Source: JBCCQH01 sp039024435 (lineage in GTDB: Bacteria; Bacteroidota; Bacteroidia; J057; JADKCL01). From it: DNA of 63,106 nt. Below the pieces are notes generated by a model. The model saw only the letters and a list, made by a program, of their open reading frames with translations, had not been told where the DNA came from and did no database searches. The stretch's first letter is position 1; the number at the start of each line of letters is the position of its first letter. Made by a program: the position numbers and the translations under genes. Shown piece after piece: positions 17,728 through 26,494 of this stretch. Location of the stretch: NCBI GenBank assembly GCA_039024435.1, contig JBCCQH010000031.1, positions 1-63,106 on the forward strand. Direction: 5' to 3'.

Positions 17728-18753
17728 ATGAAAACATCAAAAATCACACTCAAATTCGTTTTTGCCCTCGTGGCATTTGCCTTGATCTTTACGCCGGGCC
17801 AGGCCCAGTTGCACGTTGCTTCCGACGGTGACGTCGGCATCGGCGTCACCAATCCGTCCGGCCGTCTCCACGTAGTATTGGATGGAGCGACGGCTGCCTA
17901 CCCGGGGTATTTTGCCAACAATATCACCAGTTCTTCTACCAAGTACGGCGTTTATTCTTTTGTCGCCTCCAACGGTACCGGGAGCCGGTACGGACTGCGC
18001 AGTTACACCTACGCGCCGACGGGCAAGTCGAATTACGGTACGTTCCTCGTTGCCAGTGGGGGCAATTATGTCCGTGGATTGTACAACTATGCCTATCAGC
18101 CGAGCGGCGCCACGAGCACGTGCTACGGTCAGTACAACTACACCAACAGCTACACCAGCAGCTCGGCGTACGGCAACTACAGCTACATGTACTCCCCCAG
18201 TACGGCCACGGGTTCCCGCTACGGTATCTACAGCAACGTGTTCAATTATGGTTCGGGCACGACCTATGGATTGTACTCCTCGGTCAATTCGGGTTCGGGC
18301 ACGCGCTACGCCGGCTACTTCAACGGCGATGTTCACGTGAACGGCGACCTGACCTGGACCTCGGATGAGCGGACCAAGGAAGACGTCGCCAATCTGGATG
18401 GTGCCCTGGCCCTGATCGATCAGATGCAGCCCAAGTCCTACAAGTACAAGCAAGGAACCGGAATGAACTTGCCCACCGGCAAGCAGTACGGTTTCGTCGC
18501 CCAGGAACTCGAGCAAGTCATGCCCGGTCTGGTCAAGACCATCGAGCACCCGGCCGCCCCGGTCGACATCGGTCCGATTGAGATCTCCGAAGAGGAAGCC
18601 GCCGGTGAGCCGGTAGAAGTGGAAATCGCCGAGACCGAAGGTGAAACCCTCAAAGCCGTGGATTATGTGGCCCTGATCCCAGTCCTGGTGCAAGCCATCA
18701 AAGAGCAGCAGCAGGAAATCGAGGCGCTCAAAGCGCAGCTCAATGACAAGTAA
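17728..18753 (+). CDS. Secreted repeat protein with C-terminal S74 intramolecular chaperone domain
   Basis: The ATG at 17728 opens a clear signal peptide (MKTSKITLKFVFALVAFALIFTPGQA). The protein is 341 residues. Residues about 50-205 consist of degenerate repeats about 15-20 residues long, centred on a YG pair (KYGVYS, RYGLRS, NYGTFL, CYGQYN, AYGNYS, RYGIYS, TYGLYS), likely a beta-helix or fibre. The C-terminal 120 residues are a peptidase S74 / endosialidase chaperone domain (TSDERTKEDVANL...YGFVAQELEQVMP...VDYVALIPVLVQAIKEQQQEIEALKAQL). S74 domains trimerise fibres and then cut themselves off. It was first known from phage tailspikes, but this gene sits in a host secretion context next to a T9SS cargo. 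Confidence 0.85.
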   Translation: MKTSKITLKFVFALVAFALIFTPGQAQLHVASDGDVGIGVTNPSGRLHVVLDGATAAYPGYFANNITSSSTKYGVYSFVASNGTGSRYGLRSYTYAPTGKSNYGTFLVASGGNYVRGLYNYAYQPSGATSTCYGQYNYTNSYTSSSAYGNYSYMYSPSTATGSRYGIYSNVFNYGSGTTYGLYSSVNSGSGTRYAGYFNGDVHVNGDLTWTSDERTKEDVANLDGALALIDQMQPKSYKYKQGTGMNLPTGKQYGFVAQELEQVMPGLVKTIEHPAAPVDIGPIEISEEEAAGEPVEVEIAETEGETLKAVDYVALIPVLVQAIKEQQQEIEALKAQLNDK

Positions 18754-18786
18754 TCTGGTTTCAGTCCCATTTCAATTTAACGGAAT

Positions 18787-21633
18787 ATGTATAGAATAAA
18801 GTCCATATTGACCATCAGTCTCCTGTTGGTCCTTCCCTTCGGGCTGCTGCCGGCGCAGACCTGGCTCGAGATGTGGAAGAACCCCGAGGGACATACTTTT
18901 CACGATATCCAGCAGGCCTTCTACGATTATTACGAGACCCACGACGTCAAGCGGGGGGATGGCCACAAGCAGTTTAAGCGCTGGGAATACTACATGGAGT
19001 CGCGGGCGGGCGAAGACGGAACCGTCATGAACCCGCAGGTCAAAGCGTTCAACAACTACCTGGAGTACGTGCAGACCCGCAGCTTCACCGAGGAAACCGA
19101 GCGAACCGCCTCGCTGGGCGGCGACTGGACCTTTTTTGGATCGCAGGACCACATCAAGGGCACCACCGGTTACAACGGTGGGATCGGCCGCATCAACGTG
19201 GTCGCCTTTCACCCGACCAATGCGTCTACCATCTACGCGGGCGCTCCGGCAGGTGGCCTTTGGAAAACCACCAATACCGGCGCCACCTGGACGCCGCTGA
19301 CCGATGGAATTGATTTCTGGGGGGTATCCGGCATCGTCGTGCATCCCACCAGTACCAATACCATCTACATCCTCACCGGGGATGGTGACGGCAGCAGTTC
19401 GCGTTCGGCGGGGGTTTGGAAAACCACCAACGGCGGCTCTACCTGGAGCCCGACCGGCCTGAACATCAACTACGAGACCTCGACCACCGACGGGTACAAG
19501 TTGCTCATGGACCCCACCAACAGCAACGTCCTCTATGCGGTCATGACGAATGGCCTCCACAAAACGACCAATGGCGGGACGAGCTGGAGTGTGATCCGGT
19601 CCGGCAACTTTCGCGACATGGAATTCAAGCCGGGCAACTCAAACACCCTGTACCTGAGTTCCACCAATACCATCTACCGCTCCACCAATGCGGGCACGAC
19701 TTGGAGTACGGCGCAGACGGTGTCCGGTGCCAACCGGATTGCCCTCGGGGTGAGCCCGGCCAATGCCAACTACGTGTATGCATTTTGCGGTTCTTCCACC
19801 GGCTCCGGCTCGTTCAAAGGGGTGTACCGTTCCACCAACAGCGGCGCTTCTTTCTCCCTGCGCGGAACGACCCCCAATATTTTGGGCTACTCCTCCAGCG
19901 GGAGTGACAACAGCAGCCAGAGCTGGTATGACCTCGCCCTTGCGGTCAACCCCAACAACGCCAACCACATCATCACCGGTGGGGTCAACGTCTGGGAATC
20001 GACCGACGGCGGCAATAACTTCTCGATCCAGTCCTACTGGATCGAAGGCAGCGCGAGCTACGAATACACCCACGCGGACATTCATGAGCTTGTCTACAAC
20101 GGCAATACGCTCTATTGTGGTTCCGACGGAGGGGTGTACCGCTCGACGAACAATGGGGGCAATTGGTCCGATATCTCCTCTGGGCTGGGCATCACCGAGT
20201 TCTACCGCTTCGGGGGGACCCCGCAAAACGTAGGCCTATACGTGGGCGGCGCCCAGGACAATGGTTCCAACAAGCTGACCTCTCCGATTCCGGACCTGGT
20301 CATGGAGCACATCGATGGGGCGGACGGCATGGAAGCCGCGGTGGATCCCACCAATGTCAACGTGGTCTTCACCACCCGGCAGTACGGATCCTTGTGGCGC
20401 TCGACCAACGGGGGCAACACGCATTCGAGCATCACGCCGAGCAACTTGGGCGGTGGTCCCTGGGTCACGCCGTTCATCCTGAATCCCGGCAATGCCCAGA
20501 CCATCCTCGCGGCTTACAATGATGTAGGGGTGTCTTACAGCCAGGGCGGCAACTGGATCAATTTGACCAGCGGCAGCATCAACGGGGGCACCAACAAATG
20601 CCTCGCCATCGCGGAGTCGGATACGAATCGCATCTACGTGGTCAAGACGGGCAAAGTCTGGAAATCCACCAACTTTGGGTCGAACTGGACCGATATTACC
20701 TCTGGTCTTCCGGGCGGCACCTACACCTACATTGCGGTGAGCAACACCGACGCCAATCGGATCTACGTGACGCGTTCCACCTGGACCGCCAACAGCAAGA
20801 TCTTCATGTCCACCAATGGGGGTTCGTCCTGGACGAACTACTCCGGCACTGGTCTGCCAAATGTCCCGGCAAATTGTGTCGTCTATGAAGCAGGTTCGGA
20901 CAATGGGGTCTACATCGGAACCGATGCGGGGGTCTACTACCGCGACGATAACCTCACCGATTGGGTGGACTTCTCGAATGGTCTGCCGTTCTGCCGGGTC
21001 ATGGAGATGGAAATTAATCCCCTGGCCAATCGCCTCCGGGCCGCAACTTACGGTCGTTCGATCTGGGAAAGCGATTTGTATGGTTCCGATTGTGCCGATG
21101 ACTTGGTACTGAGCGGGCCGGTTTCCGGCACCCAGACCATTGAGGCGAACAATACGATCACCTCGACGCAGTCGGTGCAGGCCGGTTCCAATATCACCTA
21201 CTCGGCTGGGACCCGCATCACGCTGAATCCCGGCTTTACCCAGGCTTCGGGCTCGCAGTTCCACGCGATACTGGACGGCTGCGCCTCGGGCAAGATCCAC
21301 GCCGTACCGGTGACCGGTACTTACGAACCGCCACTGATTCCGGAAGAAGCCGGCGTGCCGGTGGAGCTGGAAGGATTTGAGGTGACGAATTATCCGAATC
21401 CATTCCGTCATCACACCTGGATTTCTTACAAGTTGCCGGAAGCTTCCCCGGTACGCATTGAAATCTATAACCAGGCCGCCCAGCGGATCATGGTACTGGT
21501 GGACGAGCAAATGCAGGATCCGGGTACACACAGTGTATTCTTTGAAGGTGCCCGCTTGCCGGCCGGCCAGTATTTCGCCCGGTTTACCGCCGGGACGCAC
21601 ACCAGCTTCCAGAAGCTTTCACAACTGAAATAA
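18787..21633 (+). CDS. Large secreted beta-propeller (BNR/VPS10-like) protein with T9SS sorting domain
   Basis: This 948-residue protein starts with a signal peptide (MYRIKSILTISLLLVLPFGLLPAQ). Many BNR/Ycf48-like repeats cover residues about 130-760 (GLWKTTNTGATWTPL, GVWKTTNGGSTWSP, VYRSTNNGGNWSDI, IFMSTNGGSSWTNY), as in VPS10/sortilin and glycosidase propellers. A short beta domain follows (about 780-840, NTITSTQSVQAGSNITYSAG), then a T9SS type A sorting domain (VTNYPNPFRHHTWISYKLPEASPVRIEIYN...LPAGQYFARFTAG). It begins 33 bases after the S74 gene and is likely co-transcribed. No catalytic residues could be assigned, so adhesion or binding is as likely as hydrolysis. Confidence 0.88.
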   Translation: MYRIKSILTISLLLVLPFGLLPAQTWLEMWKNPEGHTFHDIQQAFYDYYETHDVKRGDGHKQFKRWEYYMESRAGEDGTVMNPQVKAFNNYLEYVQTRSFTEETERTASLGGDWTFFGSQDHIKGTTGYNGGIGRINVVAFHPTNASTIYAGAPAGGLWKTTNTGATWTPLTDGIDFWGVSGIVVHPTSTNTIYILTGDGDGSSSRSAGVWKTTNGGSTWSPTGLNINYETSTTDGYKLLMDPTNSNVLYAVMTNGLHKTTNGGTSWSVIRSGNFRDMEFKPGNSNTLYLSSTNTIYRSTNAGTTWSTAQTVSGANRIALGVSPANANYVYAFCGSSTGSGSFKGVYRSTNSGASFSLRGTTPNILGYSSSGSDNSSQSWYDLALAVNPNNANHIITGGVNVWESTDGGNNFSIQSYWIEGSASYEYTHADIHELVYNGNTLYCGSDGGVYRSTNNGGNWSDISSGLGITEFYRFGGTPQNVGLYVGGAQDNGSNKLTSPIPDLVMEHIDGADGMEAAVDPTNVNVVFTTRQYGSLWRSTNGGNTHSSITPSNLGGGPWVTPFILNPGNAQTILAAYNDVGVSYSQGGNWINLTSGSINGGTNKCLAIAESDTNRIYVVKTGKVWKSTNFGSNWTDITSGLPGGTYTYIAVSNTDANRIYVTRSTWTANSKIFMSTNGGSSWTNYSGTGLPNVPANCVVYEAGSDNGVYIGTDAGVYYRDDNLTDWVDFSNGLPFCRVMEMEINPLANRLRAATYGRSIWESDLYGSDCADDLVLSGPVSGTQTIEANNTITSTQSVQAGSNITYSAGTRITLNPGFTQASGSQFHAILDGCASGKIHAVPVTGTYEPPLIPEEAGVPVELEGFEVTNYPNPFRHHTWISYKLPEASPVRIEIYNQAAQRIMVLVDEQMQDPGTHSVFFEGARLPAGQYFARFTAGTHTSFQKLSQLK

Positions 21634-21677
21634 GACTGCCCGCTGCGGCGGTGCTCAGTGAATAGACTTGAATTTTG

Positions 21678-21722
21678 ACGGTCGTACCTCGTTGATTGGG
21701 GTGCGGCCGTCGCTTTGTTTTA
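21678..21722 (+). terminator. Terminator after the propeller gene
   Basis: A 12-pair stem with three G-T pairs (gacggtcgtacc against ggtgcggccgtc) and a short loop is followed by gctttgtttt. It lies 45 bases past the stop codon. Confidence 0.8.
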
Positions 21723-21913
21723 TAAGTTTAGGTGCCCAATTTTGACTGATTTAGCTGAATTGTTACGTGAGAATGCGGATGGTCGGTGGGTAAATTATAA
21801 GAATAGCGCATTTTTCGTGCAACAATGATCGGAGGGTTCCGTATGTTTGTAATGTAGCCCAATAACAATGGGCATAGAAATTAAGTGACGTTCTTTGTAC
21901 TGAATAAACGTTT

Positions 21914-21957
21914 AAAGCGCTCTCCGCGTCGAATCGACAAAGAGAGCGCTTTTTTTG
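21914..21957 (+). terminator. Second strong hairpin terminator, no obvious gene in front
   Basis: The stem aaagcgctctc pairs perfectly with gagagcgcttt and is followed by tttttg; an inner gtcg/cgac hairpin is possible in the loop. No gene lies between the previous terminator and this one, so it may end a small RNA transcribed from about 21.7-21.9 kb or be a backup terminator. Confidence 0.7.
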
Positions 21958-21973
21958 TGTCCTGATCCCAAAA

Positions 21974-22013
21974 ATTTTCAATGGTCAGTTGGTTGGACGG
22001 GGCCATTGAAAAT
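21974..22013. repeat. Inverted repeat with 11-bp arms
   Basis: The arms attttcaatgg (21974-21984) and ccattgaaaat (22003-22013) are perfect inverted repeats around an 18-base centre. They resemble the attttcaatgg pieces of family B. Confidence 0.7.
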
Positions 22014-22064
22014 TGCGCAAATAGAAATACGGTTGTTGTTTGGGTTGATCGGCGCATTGCTAGA

Positions 22065-22112
22065 GCATTTGATCGCAGCGGCAGACCACGGTCTGCCGCT
22101 GCGATCAAATGC
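22065..22112. repeat. 48-bp perfect palindrome (23-bp arms, 2-base centre)
   Basis: The left arm 22065-22087 (gcatttgatcgcagcggcag, then acc) is the exact reverse complement of 22090-22112, with only AC between. Such a symmetrical structure can form a cruciform in DNA or a very stable RNA hairpin. It lies in a gene-free stretch between the propeller gene and the next repeat block. Confidence 0.95.
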
Positions 22113-22173
22113 GATTTTTTATTTTAGGGCTTTATTTTCAATGCTTTAAATTTGGTTTGGGGAGAAATTGATC

Positions 22174-22431
22174 CATTGTTGGTTGCGCGTTCGGAACGCG
22201 CGCATTGGAAATTCTTCACGGAAAATCCGCGGGGGCCGCACGGCGTTCCGTGCGGCTGCGATCCCCAGGTTGTAGCGACGGTTTGGGTCGCTTTTTCATC
22301 GCCGTATGCGCGTCCAAACGCGCCAATTGGAAATCGGAAATCAGACAATTGGAAATTCTCTTCGCTGTTTGCGCGTCCAAGACGCGCGCATTGGAAATTG
22401 GAAATCGATCAATTGGAAATTCTATTGCGTC
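22174..22431. repeat. Interspersed repeat family B, composite copy
   Basis: Reading left to right: ggttgcgcgttcggaacgcg; cattggaaattcttc; a ccgcacggcgttccgtgcgg palindrome; gtagcgacggtttgggtcgc; gcgcgtccaaacgcgccaat; ggaaatcggaaatcag; and repeated caattggaaattct blocks. The copy at 42585-42800 is close to its reverse complement, in the same order of parts. It ends at the stop codon of the alpha/beta hydrolase gene. Confidence 0.85.
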
Positions 22432-23219
22432 ATTATTTGCTGCAGGGCAGCGTTGAAGGCCACGGGCTGCTCGATCATCGGGTAGTGACCGGTCTCGGGC
22501 ATGAGCGAAACGTAGACACCGTGCCGAAGCTGCTGTTCCAATACCGGGAGGTAAGGCGGCGGAGTATCGCTCCCGATCAGGTGAAGTGGGAAAGGCAGTT
22601 GCGCCAGCTTCTCCGGTACCGAGGTCGAGTAGTGGAGTAGGGCGTAGAAAATCGGAACGGCCACGGCGGGATCCGCGCTGCGATAGGCCTGGTGGATCCG
22701 CTCCCGGACCGCCACCGGAGTGGCGGGATGAAAGAAAAATCGGTCGGCGAGTTCTTGGGCGGCATTGGGGAAATCGGTGGTAAAGCGCGACACAATCCCC
22801 GAATAGATTTCTTGTAAGTCGGCCGGGACCTCCATCCCCACAAACTTGAAGTTGTCGACCCCGACCAGGCCCACGACCCGATCCCCGGCTTGCAGGGCCG
22901 TTTCCAGCCCAAGTTCGCCGGACATGGAGTGCCCGACAATCACCACTTGGGTCAAATCCAGGGCCTCAATCAGTTGTTTCAAATCGGTGGCCATGGCTTC
23001 GATGGACCAGGTGCTGCGTTCGACCCGGGACGCTCCGAATCCGGGGAGGTCCACGGCGACGACCCGGTAATCGGTCCGGAAGTGGTCGATCTGTGCCTGC
23101 CAATAGCTCAGATTGATGCACCAGCCGTGCAGGAAGAGCAGGGTGCGCGGTCCGCTCCCATGGTCGACGTACTGCAAGCGGAGGTGGCGGGCGGGAAATT
23201 CAAGGTGCTGGGTTTTCAT
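22422..23219 (-). CDS. Alpha/beta hydrolase
   Basis: From the ATG at 23219 (MKTQHLEFPARHLRLQYVDHGSGPRTLLFLHGWCINLS) the protein is 265 residues. It has the oxyanion HGW turn, the nucleophile elbow GHSMSG, an acid in the later strands and the C-terminal PETGHYPMIEQP histidine, so the catalytic triad looks complete. It is a soluble hydrolase of the HPK/esterase type; the substrate is unknown. It follows the WYL regulator with a 27-base gap, so the two are likely one operon and the regulator may control it. Its 3' end touches a family B repeat. Confidence 0.9.
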   Translation of the reverse strand: MKTQHLEFPARHLRLQYVDHGSGPRTLLFLHGWCINLSYWQAQIDHFRTDYRVVAVDLPGFGASRVERSTWSIEAMATDLKQLIEALDLTQVVIVGHSMSGELGLETALQAGDRVVGLVGVDNFKFVGMEVPADLQEIYSGIVSRFTTDFPNAAQELADRFFFHPATPVAVRERIHQAYRSADPAVAVPIFYALLHYSTSVPEKLAQLPFPLHLIGSDTPPPYLPVLEQQLRHGVYVSLMPETGHYPMIEQPVAFNAALQQIMTQ

Positions 23220-23246
23220 AGGGGTGTGATTGAAATACCCAAGCAA

Positions 23247-23972
23247 TTACGCATCCCCGGGCGACAGCCCTTTGTCAGGGGTCGAAAAAAGTTTGGCTTC
23301 CCGCTCTTTGAGGTACTGGTCAATGCGAAAATCAGTCGCGGCGGCGAACTGGTTTCCGGTCGCAGAGAGGGCCTGAATCCGGTCCAGGCGAAATTCCCGC
23401 AGGTTATCTCGCAGTTGGCAGTGCCCGATCACATACCAGTTGAGCGCATTGAAGTAGAGGCCGTAGGGATGAAAATTGCGTTCGGTTACCTCGTCTTTGC
23501 GGCCGGACCGGTAGACCAGGCGGAGGACCTGGGACTCGATGATCGCCCGCTGAATGGTGCTGAGGTGATCGCTCTCCGGAAGTCCCAGGTGGGCGATCCC
23601 GATTCGGGAATGCAAGTACTCCAATTCGTCGGTGGTGGAGTGCCCGAGGACGGCCTTGATTTTGAGCAGGGCGGACTGAAAGTGCGCCTTGAGGGACCGG
23701 TCGGTGCTGTAGCCGAGCGCTTTTTCGACGGCGGTCAGCGCAGCGGCTTCTTCCCGGGTAAACATCACCGGGGGCAACTGGTAGCCGTCCACCATGAAAT
23801 AGCCCCGCCCTTCTTCCTCCCCGACGGGAACACCGGCTTCGCGCAGGGTGCGGATATCCCGGTACACCGTGCGAAGACTGACCCCAAATCGCTCGGCGAT
23901 CTCCCGGGCGGTGACGAGGCGCTTGGCCTGCAACCGAATCAATATGTGCGTGATGCGATCAAACCGCTTCAT
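23247..23972 (-). CDS. YafY-type HTH and WYL domain transcriptional regulator
   Basis: This 241-residue protein has an N-terminal helix-turn-helix of the HTH_11/DeoR type (residues about 5-55, LVTAREIAERFGVSLRTVYRDIRTLREAGVPV) and a WYL domain (about 135-215, LRLVYRSGRKDEVTERNFHPYGLYFNALNWYVIGHCQLRDNLREFRLDRI). WYL regulators bind nucleotides or other small ligands and often control stress or defence genes. Here the adjacent gene in the likely operon is an alpha/beta hydrolase. The start is the first ATG and matches the family. Confidence 0.93.
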   Translation of the reverse strand: MKRFDRITHILIRLQAKRLVTAREIAERFGVSLRTVYRDIRTLREAGVPVGEEEGRGYFMVDGYQLPPVMFTREEAAALTAVEKALGYSTDRSLKAHFQSALLKIKAVLGHSTTDELEYLHSRIGIAHLGLPESDHLSTIQRAIIESQVLRLVYRSGRKDEVTERNFHPYGLYFNALNWYVIGHCQLRDNLREFRLDRIQALSATGNQFAAATDFRIDQYLKEREAKLFSTPDKGLSPGDA

Positions 23973-23986
23973 GATCCGAACATACG

Positions 23987-24030
23987 GAAAAAAATCAGCG
24001 CCGGTGGCGAAGTGCCTCCGGCGCTGTTTT
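23987..24030 (-). terminator. Terminator after the small secreted protein gene
   Basis: Read on the minus strand, cagcgccgg (24026-24018) pairs with ccggcgctg (24005-23997) around a 12-base loop and is followed by attttttt. It separates the small secreted-protein gene from the WYL regulator 15 bases downstream. Confidence 0.85.
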
Positions 24031-24066
24031 AAATCGGCTGATTGATTTTTCCGGATCTACCGGTAA

Positions 24067-24447
24067 TTATTGTCGTTCAAATACATAATCGATGCCATCC
24101 GCGTAGAAAGCGGTAATCCGGACGCGGCCCTGGACTTCTTCCACGACAAACTTGATGTCGTCCCAGTTGGTGGGGGGATTACCGGGTTCCGCCGAGCGGC
24201 CCATGATCTGTCCGTCGGTGACCGTCGGGTGTACCTCGGAGTAGGTCAGACAAATGTTGTCGATGACATTCGGGCAAAATTCCAGTTCCACCTGGGAGCC
24301 GTTCACGTGAAACTGCAAGGCGGCGGGAACCCCTTGGGTCAGGCAATTGTAGTTGCCGTTCAGTTCCACGACCTGGGTCTGCTGGGCGAAAACGCTCGTT
24401 GTCGCGAAGGCCAGCAGGATCACAGTGAGAAAGTATATTTTTTTCAT
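24067..24447 (-). CDS. Small secreted protein of unknown function
   Basis: This 126-residue protein has a good signal peptide (MKKIYFLTVILLAFATTSVFAQ). The mature part has three cysteines (NYNCLTQG, EFCPNVIDNICLTY) and a beta-rich look. It follows the T9SS gene at 24472 with a 24-base gap and probably shares its transcript. No family was recognised. Confidence 0.75.
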   Translation of the reverse strand: MKKIYFLTVILLAFATTSVFAQQTQVVELNGNYNCLTQGVPAALQFHVNGSQVELEFCPNVIDNICLTYSEVHPTVTDGQIMGRSAEPGNPPTNWDDIKFVVEEVQGRVRITAFYADGIDYVFERQ

Positions 24448-24471
24448 GGTGGCTATCCTTGTCCGGTTGAT

Positions 24472-25620
24472 TTATTTCTGCAGGGTGATTTTTTCGTAGG
24501 CCACTTCATTGCCGACCCGAACTTCAAGGTGGTAGAGGCCCTGGGCCAAATCCTCGCTCAGGGGCAAAGTCAGCAGTTGACTGCCGGCGGGAAGTTCGGA
24601 AGAACTGGCGTATACGGCGCGGCCGGCGGCATCCATGACCTTGACGTCCACCCGCTCGTTGTCGTAGAGGCGCAGATTGACGTTGAGATCTGCATGGGTC
24701 GGATTCGGGAACACGTTGACAAAGTGGCTGGCAGCGTGTTCCACCTGGCGAATTTCGGAGAAGGTCGTTTCGCCATTGACGTCGATCACTTGCAAGCGGT
24801 AGTAGTTCATGCCCGGCTGCGGATCGGGGTGGACCAGGGAGAATTGGGATTCGCCACGCTCGGCTTCGACATTTCCGATGGCGGTGAACTCCTTCGCATC
24901 GCCGCTCCATTCCACCTGAAAAGTATGGGGCGTCGCCAGTTCGTCGGTCATCCAGTGCAAATCCACGGCAGTTTCGCGGTCTTCGGCGGTGAAGGACTGC
25001 ATCTCGACCGGCAGTACGGTCGCCGCCAGCACGATGTCGTCGAGGCAGAAGTAATCCATCGATCCGGTGCCCGAATTGAAGTAATTCACGAAGATGATAT
25101 AAGAGTGGTTCATCGTCGGCTGCAGGGTCACCGCGTAGGTCTGCCAGTTGTTGAGGTTGGTGATCGTACCGGAAGACCAAAGCAGTTCGGTGCGGTTGCT
25201 GCAAGAAGTACCGCCCCAGATTTGGCACTGTCCCGTACCATTCCAACTTGAGTGCAGCGTGGAGCGGTACAGCGCCAGCGAACCGGTGTACGCGGTACCG
25301 GAGCTGAGTGAAGTCGCCTGCCCGGCCGCCTCGATGTAGCCGTAGCTCGTCGAAACAAAGCCCAGATAGGTGATCCCATCGTCGGCGGGGGTATTGATGC
25401 CGAAGATACCGTTGCCGGAACCATTGATGATTTGGGTATCGGGGGACCCGCCACAGTTGGTCCAACTCGGAGGAACACTCGACGAAGAGGTGCTACCTTC
25501 CAGGGACGGATTGGCGAGAATTTGGGCATTCAACCCGGCGCGGAGCAATATTACTAGAGCCAGGGCGGCGAATATCTGTAAAATGCCAGATGCTATTCTG
25601 CGGAACGACAAACGCTTCAT
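24472..25620 (-). CDS. Secreted T9SS cargo protein with type A sorting domain
   Basis: This 382-residue protein has a signal peptide (MKRLSFRRIASGILQIFAALALVILLRAGLNAQ). A beta-sandwich region follows (about residues 35-190, LANPSLEGSTSSSSVPPSWTNCGG...), like the NPSLE/NPGFE carbohydrate-binding-like domain of the gene at 1523. A fibronectin-like stretch comes next (about 205-290, LHWMTDELATPHTFQVEWSGD) and a type A sorting domain ends it (VNVFPNPTHADLNVNLRLYDNERVDVKVMDAAGR...LYHLEVRVGNEVAYEKITLQK). No catalytic motif is evident. Confidence 0.85.
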   Translation of the reverse strand: MKRLSFRRIASGILQIFAALALVILLRAGLNAQILANPSLEGSTSSSSVPPSWTNCGGSPDTQIINGSGNGIFGINTPADDGITYLGFVSTSYGYIEAAGQATSLSSGTAYTGSLALYRSTLHSSWNGTGQCQIWGGTSCSNRTELLWSSGTITNLNNWQTYAVTLQPTMNHSYIIFVNYFNSGTGSMDYFCLDDIVLAATVLPVEMQSFTAEDRETAVDLHWMTDELATPHTFQVEWSGDAKEFTAIGNVEAERGESQFSLVHPDPQPGMNYYRLQVIDVNGETTFSEIRQVEHAASHFVNVFPNPTHADLNVNLRLYDNERVDVKVMDAAGRAVYASSSELPAGSQLLTLPLSEDLAQGLYHLEVRVGNEVAYEKITLQK

Positions 25621-25966
25621 GATGGATACTTTAAAGACTGACAGCGATCTATAATTCTGATTGACAATTCAATATAGTAGATTTTATTGAGAAAATCTAA
25701 CATCTTCTTCCTGAATTGTGACGATCCTTTCCGCTTTGGGAATGTCGTTTAAACATGATTTATTTAATTTTGGGCGGGAAATCATCGATAAACATGAACT
25801 TTATCGCGACAATTTGGGGATAGACCTTACATCTTTGGCTCGGCTAAATCGTTTCAGCGGGGATCGGAGCCGGGCGGGAAAAGAATCACCGAAAATCACC
25901 GCATCGACATTTGCGGCATTATTGTACTGTCGCGTGTGGGAACTGCCGACAGGTTTTTTGGCATTC
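25621..25966. other. Intergenic region between divergent T9SS and thioesterase genes
   Basis: About 350 bases with no supportable gene. It should contain the promoter of the minus-strand T9SS operon. The strand toward the thioesterase gene ends in a clear promoter (listed separately). No repeat family was seen here. Confidence 0.4.
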
Positions 25967-25999
25967 TTTGCTTATGCATCCGGGTTTTGATTATTTTTG
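25967..25999 (+). promoter_or_regulatory. Bacteroidota-type promoter immediately before the thioesterase start codon
   Basis: TTTG at 25967-25970, a 21-base spacer and TATTTTTG at 25992-25999 match the TTTG-N21-TAnnTTTG consensus exactly. The start codon begins at 26005, so transcription would start at or next to it. That predicts a leaderless or nearly leaderless mRNA. Confidence 0.7.
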
Positions 26000-26004
26000 C
26001 CGCC

Positions 26005-26439
26005 ATGACGGCTCCTGTTCCTGCATATCGCAATGTCATTCAGTTTCCGGTTCGCTTTGGTGATCTGGACGCCATGGGGCACGTCAACAATGTCCGTTTT
26101 CTGGCTTATTTTGAAGAAGGCCGCGTCGCCTGGTTCCGTGAGGTGCTTGGAATGGCGCCGGAAAGCTACGCTTACCCGGTCGTTGTGGCCCGGGTGGAAA
26201 TCGATTTCTTGGCCTCAATCGGCTTTGGCCGTGAGGTGAGGGTAGGTACGCGGTGTGCGCGGATTGGGGGCAAGAGCTTACTGATCGAAGGCGAAATCCA
26301 GGTGGCCAGCACGCCGCCGCAGGTCGCCTCGCGCTACAAATGCACGCTGGTCTATGTCGACGCGCAAAGCGGACAATCCATTTCGGTCCCCGAGGCCGAC
26401 CGAAAACGGATCACCACTTACGAGCCGGGTCTTTCCTGA
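26005..26439 (+). CDS. Acyl-CoA thioesterase, 4HBT hotdog family
   Basis: From the ATG at 26005 the protein is 144 residues. The hotdog signature VRFGDLDAMGHVNNVRFLAYFEEGRVAWF, with the catalytic Asp in GDLDAMGHVNN, is plain, and the length is that of single-domain YbgC/FcbC-type thioesterases. It would hydrolyse a CoA or ACP thioester in the cytosol. A promoter motif lies right before the start codon. lysA begins 55 bases downstream on the same strand. Confidence 0.93.
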   Translation: MTAPVPAYRNVIQFPVRFGDLDAMGHVNNVRFLAYFEEGRVAWFREVLGMAPESYAYPVVVARVEIDFLASIGFGREVRVGTRCARIGGKSLLIEGEIQVASTPPQVASRYKCTLVYVDAQSGQSISVPEADRKRITTYEPGLS

Positions 26440-26494
26440 GCCGGCAGGTCTTTTCATTTATTTATCACCATTCTCATTTTCTATTTTGTCGGTA

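Noticed and set aside
20236..21600. 454-codon frame antisense to the propeller protein
   Set aside because: Arg/Gly/Val-rich translation without domains; the sense strand has clear BNR repeats and a sorting domain.
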